From NCBI RefSeq assembly GCF_004365635.1, contig NZ_SOBH01000001.1, forward strand, positions 248,001-312,000: 64,000 bases of DNA, in the 5' to 3' direction. This DNA comes from Litoreibacter halocynthiae. Its GTDB lineage: Bacteria; Pseudomonadota; Alphaproteobacteria; Rhodobacterales; Rhodobacteraceae. Positions 27,736 through 37,014 of this stretch are shown here, in pieces. Positions within the stretch are counted from its first letter, which is position 1, and every line of letters begins with the position of its first letter. A model generated the notes under the pieces. It searched no databases, had not been told where the DNA came from, and was given only the letters and a program-made list of their open reading frames with translations. The position numbers and the translations under genes were made by a program.

Positions 27736-29523
27736 TTAATGGTTGTCGCGCGGCATATATTTGCGCGCAATGTCTTGGTATTTGGTGGCACCTTCCAGCG
27801 TCATCCCCTCCGAGAACGGACGCACCATGGCGCGGAAAATCTCCTGCCACGGGGTCTGGCTGTCCGGCACCTCGATGGAGCCGTTCACCAGCTTCTCCGC
27901 GCGGCGCTTTAACTCGGCATCATCCACCAGCATATCAGCCGTGCATTTACGCAGATCAATCCGCACACCGTCACCGGTTTTAACCAAGGCCAATCCGCCA
28001 CCATCCGCCGCCTCGGGCGATGCGTTCAGGATCGACGGCGACCCCGACGTTCCCGATTGCCGCCCGTCACCGACACAGGGCAGGGCGTGGATACCTTTCT
28101 TCAACAGGTATGCCGGTGGCCGCATATTCACCACCTCCGCACCGCCCGGATATCCTTTCGGCCCCGCGCCGCGCATGATCAGGATGCAATGCTCGTCAAC
28201 GCCAAGGCTCTCGTCGTCGATCTTGTGATGGAAATCCTCCGGCCCGTCGAACACAATGGCACGCCCCTCGAAGGCCTCAGGATCATCTGGATTCGACAAA
28301 TATCGCGTTCGAAATTCCTCGGAAATCACGCTGGTCTTCATGATCGCGCTGTCGAACAAGTTGCCCTTGAGGTTGATGAAGCCCGCATCCTTCAACATCG
28401 GCGCGTCAATCGAATAGATCACGTCGTCATTGCCCGTCAGCACCCCGTCGCAATTCTCCGCCATGGTCTTGCCATTGGCGGTCACCGCATCCGGATGAGG
28501 CAGCAGCCCCGCCTTCAACAACTCGCCGATTACCGCAGGCACGCCGCCCGCGCGGTGATAATCCTCGCCCAGATACTTGCCCGCCGGTTGCAAGTTCACC
28601 AGCAACGGCACCTTATGCCCGATGCCCTGCCAGTCGTCATTGGTTAGCTCGATGCCTAAGTGTTTAGCCACCCCGTTCAAATGGATCGGCGCATTGGTAG
28701 ACCCGCCAATGGCCGAGTTGATAACGATAGCGTTTTCAAAGGCTTCCCGCGTCATGATGTCAGATGGCCTTAAGTCCTCATGCACCATTTCCACAATGCG
28801 TTGACCGGTGTGGTAGCTGATCTGCCCCCGCTCGCGATAGGGCGCGGGGATGGCGGCAGAGCCGGGCAATTGCATCCCCAAAGCCTCCGCCAGAGAGTTC
28901 ATCGTGGTCGCCGTCCCCATAGTGTTACAATAGCCCACAGACGGCGTCGAGGACGCCACCAGATCCATGAACCCGTCATCGTCGATCTCCCCCGCCGCCT
29001 GCATCTCACGGGCCTTCCATACGATGGTGCCGGAGCCCGTGCGCTCGCCATTGAACCAGCCGTTCAGCATCGGGCCCACGCTCAGGGCAATCGCAGGTAT
29101 GTTCACGGTTGCCGCCGCCATCAGCAGGGCAGGGGTGGTCTTGTCGCAGCCGATATTCAGCACGACGCCGTCAATCGGGTAGCCGAACAACGTCTCCACC
29201 AAGGACAGATAGGCAAGGTTCCGGTCCAGCATCGCGGTGGGCCGCTTGCCGGTCTCCTGAATGGGATGCACAGGTATCTCGATCACCGTGCCGCCCGCCG
29301 CAATCACCCCGTCGCGCACCCGCTTGGTCAGCTCGATATGGTGGCGGTTGCAAGGCGACAAATCGGACCCTGTCTGCGCAATCCCGATAATCGGCTTGCC
29401 CGATTGCAACTCCTCGCGGGTCAGCCCGTAGTTCAGATACCGCTCCAAATACAAAGCGGTCATTTCCTGATTGTCAGGGTTGTTAAACCACTTCTGCGAT
29501 CTCAGCTTCGACTTATCCGCCAT
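27736..29523 (-). CDS. IlvD/Edd-family aldonate dehydratase
   Basis: A 595-residue Fe-S dehydratase. The N-terminal [27 protein letters not shown] and [22 protein letters not shown] blocks are those of L-arabonate/D-xylonate dehydratases rather than IlvD proper; further cluster cysteines are in [13 protein letters not shown] and in [15 protein letters not shown]. It would turn a pentonate or hexonate into the 2-keto-3-deoxy acid. I chose the ATG at 29523 with GGGA upstream; a GTG lies two codons before. It gives the operon two alternative dehydratases, this one and the enolase-superfamily enzyme. Confidence 0.9.
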   Translation of the reverse strand: MADKSKLRSQKWFNNPDNQEMTALYLERYLNYGLTREELQSGKPIIGIAQTGSDLSPCNRHHIELTKRVRDGVIAAGGTVIEIPVHPIQETGKRPTAMLDRNLAYLSLVETLFGYPIDGVVLNIGCDKTTPALLMAAATVNIPAIALSVGPMLNGWFNGERTGSGTIVWKAREMQAAGEIDDDGFMDLVASSTPSVGYCNTMGTATTMNSLAEALGMQLPGSAAIPAPYRERGQISYHTGQRIVEMVHEDLRPSDIMTREAFENAIVINSAIGGSTNAPIHLNGVAKHLGIELTNDDWQGIGHKVPLLVNLQPAGKYLGEDYHRAGGVPAVIGELLKAGLLPHPDAVTANGKTMAENCDGVLTGNDDVIYSIDAPMLKDAGFINLKGNLFDSAIMKTSVISEEFRTRYLSNPDDPEAFEGRAIVFDGPEDFHHKIDDESLGVDEHCILIMRGAGPKGYPGGAEVVNMRPPAYLLKKGIHALPCVGDGRQSGTSGSPSILNASPEAADGGGLALVKTGDGVRIDLRKCTADMLVDDAELKRRAEKLVNGSIEVPDSQTPWQEIFRAMVRPFSEGMTLEGATKYQDIARKYMPRDNH

Positions 29524-29607
29524 CTTCACATCCCGTTAAGGTTAACGCGCGCCGCTCAGAGCAACACCCTTGTTTCCATTTGGTCAAAAATACTCAAATT
29601 CCGGACC

Positions 29608-30357
29608 CTAGCCGGACCACCCGCCGTCGATGATATGCGGCTGACCCGTCGTGAACCCGCTCTCGTCGCTGGCCAGATACACCACCAGAGCCGCGATCTC
29701 GTCCGCCGTCGCGATCCGCCCCATTGGCTGGCGCGCCACGAACTGTTTCTTCGCTTCTTCATAGCCGCCGACCTGCTTGCCCAATGCGTGCAAGCGGTCT
29801 TCAAGCGACGGGCTTTCCACCGTGCCGGGGCAGATGCAATTGCAGCGGATTCCCTTGGTGATGTAGTCCACCGCCACCGATTTTGTCATCCCGATCACCG
29901 CCGCTTTTGTGGTGCCATAAATGAACCGGTTCGGCGCACCGATAATCGACGAGCATGCACTCGACATGTTCACGATCGAACCACCGCCCCGCTCCAGCAT
30001 CCCCGGCAGCGCCGCCTGAATCATCCGCCACATGGCCCGCACGTTCAGGTCGAACGCAAAGTCCCATTCCGCGTCCGTCGCGTCCAGAACGGTCCCGTGG
30101 TGCACGAACCCCGCGCAGTTGAACAACACGTCCGGATTAGCCCGCGCCACGCCGTCTTTCACCGATACCCCGTCACGCACATCCAGCACGAAAGTTTCCA
30201 CGTTGTCATGTATCAAATCCGCCAGCGCATCCGCATTCACATCGGTGGCAAACACCTTCGCCCCCTCGTCGGCCATCGCCAGCGCCGAGGCGCGTCCGAT
30301 ACCCTGCGCCGCCGCAGTGACGATTACGCGCTTTCCCGCAAGTCTCTGACGTTCCAC
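29608..30357 (-). CDS. Short-chain dehydrogenase, DHRS6 / 2-keto-3-deoxy-L-fuconate dehydrogenase type
   Basis: A 249-residue SDR: T14AAAQGIG cofactor loop, VLFNCAGFVHHGTVLD, catalytic Ser133, Tyr147 and Lys151, and the C-terminal HIIDGGWSG. The TAAAQGIG, CAGFVHHGTVLD and RCNCICPGTVESPSLEDR blocks are those of the DHRS6 group, which includes bacterial 2-keto-3-deoxy-L-fuconate 4-dehydrogenases. It would oxidise C4 of a 2-keto-3-deoxy acid to the 2,4-diketo acid. First gene of the minus-strand operon, 84 bases before the dehydratase, divergent from the dehydrogenase gene at 30528. Confidence 0.88.
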   Translation of the reverse strand: MERQRLAGKRVIVTAAAQGIGRASALAMADEGAKVFATDVNADALADLIHDNVETFVLDVRDGVSVKDGVARANPDVLFNCAGFVHHGTVLDATDAEWDFAFDLNVRAMWRMIQAALPGMLERGGGSIVNMSSACSSIIGAPNRFIYGTTKAAVIGMTKSVAVDYITKGIRCNCICPGTVESPSLEDRLHALGKQVGGYEEAKKQFVARQPMGRIATADEIAALVVYLASDESGFTTGQPHIIDGGWSG

Positions 30358-30527
30358 GAAAAATCCCCCAATTCTTGCTGTAAATCGACGCGGCAGTCAG
30401 GCAGATAACCCTGCGTCATACGTCAATGCCTAGAACCAAATTTAGCGGGCTTCAATGCTTTTCACGCCCGACACCATGCCCTACTGTTACCGCAAACAGC
30501 AAAAACAGGGCTTCCACGGGGACATTC

Positions 30528-31412
30528 ATGCAAAACCAGAAAATCACTCTTCTCGGCACCGGTCTCATGGGGGCGCCCATGTCGCGAAACATCGCCAAGG
30601 CGGGGTTCCCACTTGCGGTCTGGAACCGGTCCCGTAGCAAGGCGGAACCGCTGTCCGAGGCCGGCGCAACTGTGCACGACACGGTGCCGGAAGCTGTCGA
30701 GAATGCGGACATTGTGATCTCCATGCTTGCTGACGGGATCGTTGTCGGCAGCCTCGTCAACGATTCCGCCGTAACCGGCGCGATGAAGGCAGGAGCGCTC
30801 TGGATCGACATGTCATCCGCCAAGCCGGAAGAGGCCCGCGCGCAAGCCGCGCATCTGTCGGGCCTAGGCTTCCAACACCTTGATGCGCCCGTGTCCGGCG
30901 GCACCAAAGGCGCGGAGGCGGGCACGCTCGCCATCATGGCAGGCGGCGATGCGGACGCGTTCGCCCGCGCCGAGCCTGTGCTCAACGCAATGGGACGCCC
31001 CGTCCATGTCGGCCCCACCGGTTCCGGACAGCTCGCCAAGCTCGCCAATCAGGCGATCGTCGCCGTCACCATTGCGGCAGTGGCCGAGGCGATGTTGCTC
31101 GTTCAAAAGGGCGGCGCCGACCCTGCCGCCGTCCGCGCGGCACTCAAAGGCGGCTTCGCCGACAGCACCATCCTGCAACAGCATGGCGCGCGGATGACCG
31201 AGGGCAACTTCGCCCCCGGCGGTCTGTCCAAATTCCAGCTCAAGGACCTCGACAACCTGCTGAACGAGAGCGGCCAGCTGGGCCTGAAACTCCCAGTCTC
31301 CGAGATGACCCGTGACCGCTTCGCTGATTTCGTCGAGAACATGGACGGCGCCGACAAGGATCACTCCGGCCTCTATCTCGAACTGTTAAAGCGCAACGGG
31401 GTGACAGCATGA
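30528..31412 (+). CDS. Beta-hydroxyacid dehydrogenase (LtnD / tartronate-semialdehyde reductase type)
   Basis: A 294-residue NAD(P)-dependent enzyme of the 3-hydroxyisobutyrate dehydrogenase family: TLLGTGLMGAPMSRNIAKAG nucleotide fold, DAPVSGGTKGAEAGTLAIMAGG substrate loop, GSGQLAKLANQ with the catalytic Lys. The ATG at 30528 has GGGGAC upstream; an earlier start in the frame is unsupported. It overlaps the DenD-like gene by 4 bases. That pairing, seen in threonate/erythronate catabolic loci (LtnD with DenD), suggests oxidation of a four-carbon or similar sugar acid. Confidence 0.88.
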   Translation: MQNQKITLLGTGLMGAPMSRNIAKAGFPLAVWNRSRSKAEPLSEAGATVHDTVPEAVENADIVISMLADGIVVGSLVNDSAVTGAMKAGALWIDMSSAKPEEARAQAAHLSGLGFQHLDAPVSGGTKGAEAGTLAIMAGGDADAFARAEPVLNAMGRPVHVGPTGSGQLAKLANQAIVAVTIAAVAEAMLLVQKGGADPAAVRAALKGGFADSTILQQHGARMTEGNFAPGGLSKFQLKDLDNLLNESGQLGLKLPVSEMTRDRFADFVENMDGADKDHSGLYLELLKRNGVTA

Positions 31413-32380
31413 GGACCCTCATCCTCGGTGGCGGCGGCATGGTCGGCCAGAAACTGGCCCGTCACATTGTGGCAAACGGATTGAACGGCCAACAGGTCGA
31501 CATCACCCTGCACGACATTGCGTTCCCACCGGACCCCATCGCCGGTGCCACTCAGATCAACGGCTCCATCGCCGATGTAGGCACGCTCGAAGCTCTAGCC
31601 AAAACCAAACCGGACGTCATTTTCCACCTCGCCTCCATCGTGTCGGGGGAGGCCGAGGCCGATTTCGCCAAAGGCTGGGCCATCAACATGCACCCGACCT
31701 GGGCGCTGCTCGAAGCGCTGCGTGCGGAGCATGAGGCCGACCCCAGTTACCGCCCGCGCATCGTTTTCACGTCCTCCATCGCGGTGTTCGGCGGGCCGTA
31801 TCCCGACAAAATCAGCGACGACTTCCTGTCCGCCCCGCAAACCAGCTACGGCGCGCAAAAGTCGATCTGCGAGACGCTGATCTCTGACTTTTCCCGCAAG
31901 GGCTTCATCGACGGCATCTCCATCCGCTTGCCCACCATCTGCGTGCGCCCCGGCAAACCCAACGCCGCCGCGTCGTCGTTCTTTTCGGGCATCATCCGCG
32001 AGCCGCTGAACAGGCAGGAGGCCATTCTGCCGGTCGCCGACACGACGCGCCACTGGCACGCCAGCCCACGCTCCGCGACCGGCTTTCTGACCCACGCCGC
32101 AACCCTCGACACCGATCTGCTACAGAATCGCCGCGCCCTGAACCTGCCGGGCGTCAGCTGCACCGTGGCCGAACAAATCGAGGCGCTGCGCGACATTGCT
32201 GGCAATGACATGGTGAAACTGATCAAGCCACAGCCCGATCCGGTGATCCAGAAAATCGTCGAAGGCTGGCCGCGCAACTTCGCGCCGGAGCGCGCGCTTG
32301 CGTTGGGCTTCAAGGCGGAAAGCAGCTTCAAGGAGATCATTCAGGTCTATCTCGATGACGACCTGAAACGACTAACCTAG
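31409..32380 (+). CDS. NAD-dependent epimerase/dehydratase family; D-erythronate dehydrogenase-like
   Basis: A 323-residue extended SDR: GGGGMVGQKLARHI at the N-terminus, VIFHLASIVSGEAEADF, the TSSIAVFGGPYPD Ser region and YGAQKSICETLI containing the catalytic Tyr and Lys, then IRLPTICVRPGKPN. This pattern is characteristic of the DenD group (D-erythronate dehydrogenase and relatives). It overlaps the preceding dehydrogenase by 4 bases and converges with the GntR gene, 12 bases between the stops. Substrate assignment is by family only. Confidence 0.85.
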   Translation: MRTLILGGGGMVGQKLARHIVANGLNGQQVDITLHDIAFPPDPIAGATQINGSIADVGTLEALAKTKPDVIFHLASIVSGEAEADFAKGWAINMHPTWALLEALRAEHEADPSYRPRIVFTSSIAVFGGPYPDKISDDFLSAPQTSYGAQKSICETLISDFSRKGFIDGISIRLPTICVRPGKPNAAASSFFSGIIREPLNRQEAILPVADTTRHWHASPRSATGFLTHAATLDTDLLQNRRALNLPGVSCTVAEQIEALRDIAGNDMVKLIKPQPDPVIQKIVEGWPRNFAPERALALGFKAESSFKEIIQVYLDDDLKRLT

Positions 32381-32392
32381 GCGCGGTCAGCC

Positions 32393-33052
32393 TTAGCTGA
32401 TCATGTTGCGCGCAAGGTGGTCATGGATGTGCTGGCGGCAAAGCGCCTCATCGCGGGCAAGGGCGGCTTCTAGGATCGCGCGATGCTCCTCGATATTGTC
32501 GACATAGTAGCCGTAATTGCTGGCGCGGGACACCAGCTGCTGGCGGAACTGGTCGTAGATCGTTTTGTAGGTCTCGCGCAGCAGTGGCGAATTGCAGGCC
32601 GAAATCAACGTGTCATGGAATTCCCATTCGGCGCTCGACCAAAGCGGCAGTACATTCTCGACTGAGCCTGTGCGACGGACCTTGCCCTCGATATGGCTCA
32701 GTTTGTGATGCGCCGCCGAAAGCCGCGCTTCCCATTCGATGTCGCCGTGTTTCATCGACAGGCTTGCGCCTTCCTGCTCCAGCAAAATGCGGAACTGCGT
32801 CAGGTCATGCTGGCGCTCGCGTGAGGTGCGTCGGGCGCGAAAGCCGCGTTGTTCCTCGAAGGCCACAAGCCCCGCGGTGGACAGCCGGAACAGCACCTCG
32901 CGGATGGTGTTGGCCGAGCAGCCATAGAGGTGGCGCAGCTCTTCGGATTTCAGCTTCTCGCCATGGTCGAATTGCGCGGTGACCAGTTTTCTATGAAGGT
33001 CGTCATAGATCGCAGGCGTATCCATTTTCGGGACTGTCGCGGTGTTGGTCAT
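32393..33052 (-). CDS. GntR-family (FCD domain) transcriptional regulator
   Basis: A 219-residue regulator: winged helix-turn-helix in residues about 10-75 (LYGCSANTIREVLFRLSTAGLVAFEEQRGF), then an all-helical FCD-type ligand domain with EFHDTLISACNSPLL and a C-terminal HIHDHLARN motif, the His residues of which usually hold a metal near the carboxylate effector. The ATG at 33052 has AGGAGAG upstream. It is divergent from the TRAP operon, and a 13-bp inverted repeat lies in the 251-base gap, so it probably represses that operon until its sugar-acid effector is present. Confidence 0.9.
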   Translation of the reverse strand: MTNTATVPKMDTPAIYDDLHRKLVTAQFDHGEKLKSEELRHLYGCSANTIREVLFRLSTAGLVAFEEQRGFRARRTSRERQHDLTQFRILLEQEGASLSMKHGDIEWEARLSAAHHKLSHIEGKVRRTGSVENVLPLWSSAEWEFHDTLISACNSPLLRETYKTIYDQFRQQLVSRASNYGYYVDNIEEHRAILEAALARDEALCRQHIHDHLARNMIS

Positions 33053-33139
33053 CAATGCTCTCCTGCTCGGGGCCGATCTAGCGCAGCTTTGCGGCGAATG
33101 CCAGTTGTGCGGTCGGGCTGACTACAAAGCTATCCCAAA

Positions 33140-33172
33140 TAATTTTGAAATTGCAATGAAATTTCAAAATTA
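33140..33172. promoter_or_regulatory. 13-bp inverted repeat, probable GntR operator
   Basis: TAATTTTGAAATT (33140-33152) and AATTTCAAAATTA (33160-33172) are perfect complements with a 7-base spacer. The element lies in an AT-rich patch between the divergent GntR and TRAP genes, 88 bases upstream of the GntR start and 132 bases before dctP. It lacks the G+C of a terminator, so an operator is more likely. Confidence 0.7.
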
Positions 33173-33303
33173 GTGAAAAATTAGAATATTTGTTGGCAGC
33201 GCCAGATTCGGTTGCTAGGGTCATCGGACGCAGGGTCAACATTGGGGGGAGGCCTCCGCCTGATCTGAAATGCGAAAACAGTATATTCGTCTGGGAGGAC
33301 ACC

Positions 33304-34329
33304 ATGAAGATTTTGAACACCGCCGCGAGTTCAGTCGCGGCTTTGGCTCTGCTTGCCACCGGCGCGGTCGCTGACGGCCACGCGACCACCAAGCTCCGCA
33401 TCCAAACGCACTACGCTCCGGAATCGATTTCGGGCAAGCTAGCGACCGAATATGTGGAAAACATCAAAGCCATGTCCGGCGGCGCCATCGACGTCGAGAT
33501 GTTCTACGCCTCCTCCGTTGTGAAGTCGGTGGAAACCTTTGACGCCGCCGCTTCCGGCATTCTGGATTGCGACATGACAGGCGGCGCTTACCAGACCGGT
33601 AAGAACCCTGCCTTCCAGTTCGTGGGCGACATCATGGGCGGCTACGACACGCCTTACCAGCAGCTGTCCTGGCTGTATTACGGTGGCGGTCTGGAAGCAG
33701 CAGCGCAGCTTTATAACAAATATGACATGGAGCTGATCGGCTGGTGGATTTACGGTCAGGAAAGCTTTGCCTCGACCAAGCCAATCGCCAAGGTCGCGGA
33801 CTTCAAGAACTGGAAGTTCCGCTCCCCTCCCGGCATGGAAACCAAGATCTTCGAGAAGCTGGGCGCATCGCCCATCGTGATGGACTTCACCGAGATTTTC
33901 ACCGCGCTGGAAACCGGTATCATCGACGGTGCGGACGCATCCGGTCTGGCAAACAACAAGTCCATGGGCCTGTATGACATTGCCAAATATGCCAACTTCC
34001 CGGGCTTCCACTCCATGCCGTCCGACCACCTTGCCTGTAACAAGGCGGTATTCGACGCCATGCCGGAAGCACATCAGCGCATCATGAAGGTTGCCATGGA
34101 ATCGCTGGCTCTGCGCACCGCGCTGACCTTCGAAAAGCTGAACGCCGAATCCGCATCGGAACTGCGCGCCAATGGTGTGACCCTGTCGCGTTGGGGTGAC
34201 GAAGACATGGCTGAGTTCCGCAAGGCGGCTCAAGCCACATGGCCCGAGTTTGCGACCACACCGGAAGCCAAGGCGCTGGTAGAGAGCCACATGGGCTACC
34301 TTACCCAGCTGGGCCTTGTGTCCGAGTAA
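33304..34329 (+). CDS. TRAP transporter solute-binding protein (DctP family)
   Basis: A 341-residue periplasmic binding protein with a signal peptide (residues 1-24, AVADG). TTKLRIQTHYAPESISGKLATEYVENIKAMSGG is the usual N-terminal lobe. The YGQESFASTKPIAKVADFKNWKFRSPPGMETKIFEKLGASPI block carries the conserved Arg that binds the substrate carboxylate. FTEIFTALETGIIDGAD is the family signature. The ATG at 33304 is preceded by GGGAGGA. It captures an organic or sugar acid for the membrane components downstream. Confidence 0.93.
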   Translation: MKILNTAASSVAALALLATGAVADGHATTKLRIQTHYAPESISGKLATEYVENIKAMSGGAIDVEMFYASSVVKSVETFDAAASGILDCDMTGGAYQTGKNPAFQFVGDIMGGYDTPYQQLSWLYYGGGLEAAAQLYNKYDMELIGWWIYGQESFASTKPIAKVADFKNWKFRSPPGMETKIFEKLGASPIVMDFTEIFTALETGIIDGADASGLANNKSMGLYDIAKYANFPGFHSMPSDHLACNKAVFDAMPEAHQRIMKVAMESLALRTALTFEKLNAESASELRANGVTLSRWGDEDMAEFRKAAQATWPEFATTPEAKALVESHMGYLTQLGLVSE

Positions 34330-34343
34330 GACCAAAACCTTGT

Positions 34344-34370
34344 GGGAGGTCGCGCGTGCCGCGACCTCCC
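34344..34370 (+). terminator. Intercistronic stem-loop between dctP and dctQ
   Basis: Perfect 11-bp stem GGGAGGTCGCG (34344-34354) with CGCGACCTCCC (34360-34370), loop CGTGC, followed by TCACATTTT. It could cause partial termination or protect the upstream mRNA end, giving more binding protein than permease. Confidence 0.75.
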
Positions 34371-34474
34371 TCACATTTTGGCCTGACGTTTGATCATTAC
34401 AATCAAAGTCTCCAATCCGCGTCATTCCAACGGCGTGGCAAGGGGGTCCGTTTCCAAAAACGATAGGGGGGCAG

Positions 34475-35380
34475 ATGAGCGACGCGACACAACACCCGAA
34501 ATCCGGCAGCCTGATCGAATGGGTCATGCCCTTGGCCTTCATCGCGGCGGCCGCGTGGCTGACATGGCACATGCCTGCCTTCATTCTCGACTTTGGCGGC
34601 CCGAACGATCAGCTTTCTGCGCTCTATGCCTCGCTGGACCTGACCCCCAATCTGCACACCCCGCTGACACCCAACGCCGACATCATCGACTGGATCGCGT
34701 TGATTTCGGTGCCGATCCTGTTCGTCTTCGGCGCACGCACGGTGCGCCGCGCCCCGATGGAGTTCGAAAGCTGGCGCGCCGCGGACCGCTCCTCGGTCTT
34801 CATCGGTCGGGTGACCATGATGCTGGTCGTGCTGCTCACCTCGGTGATGATGTTCGAGGTGGTGCTGCGCTACGTATTCGAGGCCCCGACGCTGTGGGCC
34901 AATGAGCTGTCGCTCTGGCTCGCGGGTTTTGTGTTCCTGTGCGCAGGGCTCTACGCGATGCAGCAGCGCAGCCATATCCGCATTTTCCTGCTCTACGATA
35001 TGATGCCCCGCGGCCTGCAACGGGTTTGCGACGTGATCTCAACCCTGCTGATCGTCACTTTCACCTTCTTCCTGATCTATGGCGGCTACGGCGAGGCATT
35101 CACCAAATTCATGCGCTGGGAAACGTTTGGCACGGCTTTCGATCCGCCGATTCCCGCGACGCTGAAACCCATGGTGCTGATCGTGGTGGCATTGGTGGCA
35201 GTTCAGGCAGTGGTCAACCTGTTCTCGGACTGGAACGCCGAGCCGGTGATGCACTCCGCCGCCGATGACATCGACGCGGATGAAATCGAGCGCTTGAAAA
35301 AAGCCGTCGGCGCCGACGGTATCGGGGACATGGACGTCACCCGCAGCGCGGTACAACACACAAAGGCGGGGCAAGACTAA
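34475..35380 (+). CDS. TRAP transporter small permease (DctQ family), N-terminally extended
   Basis: A 301-residue membrane protein. The DctQ domain proper (about residues 110-235) has four hydrophobic segments with the MMFEVVLRYVFEAPTLWANELSLWL signature. Ahead of it stand about 100 extra residues with two further transmembrane segments (about 15-35 and 70-90), and the C-terminus is acidic and soluble. Ordinary DctQ proteins are 160-200 residues. Its stop overlaps the large-permease start (TAATG). Confidence 0.9.
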   Translation: MSDATQHPKSGSLIEWVMPLAFIAAAAWLTWHMPAFILDFGGPNDQLSALYASLDLTPNLHTPLTPNADIIDWIALISVPILFVFGARTVRRAPMEFESWRAADRSSVFIGRVTMMLVVLLTSVMMFEVVLRYVFEAPTLWANELSLWLAGFVFLCAGLYAMQQRSHIRIFLLYDMMPRGLQRVCDVISTLLIVTFTFFLIYGGYGEAFTKFMRWETFGTAFDPPIPATLKPMVLIVVALVAVQAVVNLFSDWNAEPVMHSAADDIDADEIERLKKAVGADGIGDMDVTRSAVQHTKAGQD

Positions 35381-37005
35381 TGGATATCGGCACAATCTCT
35401 CTGGTCCTGATGCTGGGCCTGATGGTCCTGCTGGCCATCGGCATGCCGCTCGGCTTCGCCTCTGCAATCCTCGCCGCACTGGTGTTGGTGATGAAGTTCG
35501 AGCCCACTCTGCTCGCCAACCCCTTCACCTTCGGGGAGGGCATGCTGACAGGCAGGCCCGGCTCGGGGCCGCTGAATATTCTGGCGCAGAAAATATACGG
35601 GCTCTTAACGGACTACGTCCTCATATCCATCCCGCTGTTCATCTTCATGGCGTCCTTGCTGGAACGCTCCGGCATTGCCAAGGACATGTATTCGTCGCTC
35701 AACGTCTGGCTGAACCGCACCCGTGGCGGCATCGCCATCGTCACGTCGATCATGGCCGTGATCATGGCCGCCATGTCCGGCATCATCGGCGGTGAAGTTG
35801 TCCTGCTGGGCCTGATTGCGCTGCCGCAAATGCTGCGCTTGGGCTACAACCAGAACCTTGCCATCGGCACGATCTGCGCGTCGGGTTGCCTCGGCACCAT
35901 GATCCCGCCCTCCATCGTTCTCATCATTTACGGCTTGATTACCGAAACCTCGATCAAGGCGCTATTCACCGCGTCCTTCCTGCCGGGCTTCATGCTGGCG
36001 TCGTTCATCATCATCTACATCATCATCCGCACGCAGCTGAAGCCGGAAGACGCGCCATTGCCGGAGACCGTTGCGGGCGAGCCGCGAGGTCGCGAAAAGC
36101 TGATGCTGTTTCTCGCCTTCCTGTCGCGCCTCGTGTCGGGCTTCTCTGCCTTCTTCTTGCTGCGCGTTTTGTTCTTCGAATTCTCCGGCCAGAACGCGGG
36201 CAACACGGGTGCGGATATCCGCTTCGGCACCATGGACTACGCGCCATGGTTCGGCGGCGCGGTTCTGATAACGCTGGTGCTGAGCTACTTCGTCTTCGGT
36301 CGCGAGCGATCGCGCCTGGGCTGGAAAATGGGCAAGGGCCTCGTGCCGCCGATCATCATCATCGGCGTGGTTCTGGGCTCCATCTACATGGGTATCACGG
36401 GCATCACAGAAGCCGCTGGCATGGGCGCAGTTGCCGTGCTGGTCATGTCCGCCCTGCGCGGCGAGGCGTCGTTCGATCTGGTCTGGGACTCGCTGATGCG
36501 GACGCTGAAATCCACTGGTACGATCATCTGGGTGACAATCGGTGCTGCGGCCCTGGCAGGGGCCTATACAATCGCGGGTGGTCCGGTCTTCGTGGCGGAC
36601 CTCGTGGTCGGCTCCGATCTACCAAGCATGGGTATCATCCTGCTGATGATGCTGATCTTGTTGTTCATGGGCGCGTTCATGGACTGGGTCGGCATCGTGC
36701 TGCTGATTATCCCCGTCTTCCTGCCCATCGTGCAGCGCTTGCCCATCGAGGATATCGGCATCTTCGGAGAGCTGAACCCGCGCCACCTTTCGATCTGGTT
36801 CGGCGTGGTGTTCTGTATGAACATGCAGGTCAGCTTCCTGTCGCCGCCCTTCGGCCCCGCCGCGTTCTACCTGAAATCGGTGGCTCCGGCGCACATCTCG
36901 CTGACCGACATCTTCAAAGGCTTCCTGCCGTTCATCTGCATCCAGATGGCCGCGCTGTCGGTGCTGCTGATCTGGCCACCCATCGTCTCAGTCCTGTTGC
37001 CGTAG
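35380..37005 (+). CDS. TRAP transporter large permease (DctM family)
   Basis: A 541-residue permease with at least twelve hydrophobic segments: VLLAIGMPLGFASAI at the N-terminus, the IGGEVVLLGLIALPQMLRLGYN helix-hairpin, GCLGTMIPPSIVLIIYG and GAFMDWVGIVLLIIPVFLP. It is longer than the common DctM (about 425), with an insert around residues 220-330 containing additional membrane segments; similar long forms pair with long DctQ proteins. It couples Na+ flow to uptake of the acid bound by DctP. Confidence 0.93.
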   Translation: MDIGTISLVLMLGLMVLLAIGMPLGFASAILAALVLVMKFEPTLLANPFTFGEGMLTGRPGSGPLNILAQKIYGLLTDYVLISIPLFIFMASLLERSGIAKDMYSSLNVWLNRTRGGIAIVTSIMAVIMAAMSGIIGGEVVLLGLIALPQMLRLGYNQNLAIGTICASGCLGTMIPPSIVLIIYGLITETSIKALFTASFLPGFMLASFIIIYIIIRTQLKPEDAPLPETVAGEPRGREKLMLFLAFLSRLVSGFSAFFLLRVLFFEFSGQNAGNTGADIRFGTMDYAPWFGGAVLITLVLSYFVFGRERSRLGWKMGKGLVPPIIIIGVVLGSIYMGITGITEAAGMGAVAVLVMSALRGEASFDLVWDSLMRTLKSTGTIIWVTIGAAALAGAYTIAGGPVFVADLVVGSDLPSMGIILLMMLILLFMGAFMDWVGIVLLIIPVFLPIVQRLPIEDIGIFGELNPRHLSIWFGVVFCMNMQVSFLSPPFGPAAFYLKSVAPAHISLTDIFKGFLPFICIQMAALSVLLIWPPIVSVLLP

Positions 37006-37014
37006 GAGGGGCCC

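Noticed and set aside
28780-30408. Long plus-strand open frame opposite the aldonate dehydratase and SDR genes
   Set aside because: It spans two well-identified minus-strand genes and their gap; the high-GC code leaves antisense frames open.
33248-33257. GGAGGCCTCC palindrome upstream of dctP
   Set aside because: Short and built from ribosome-site-like sequence; far weaker evidence than the 13-bp repeat at 33140.
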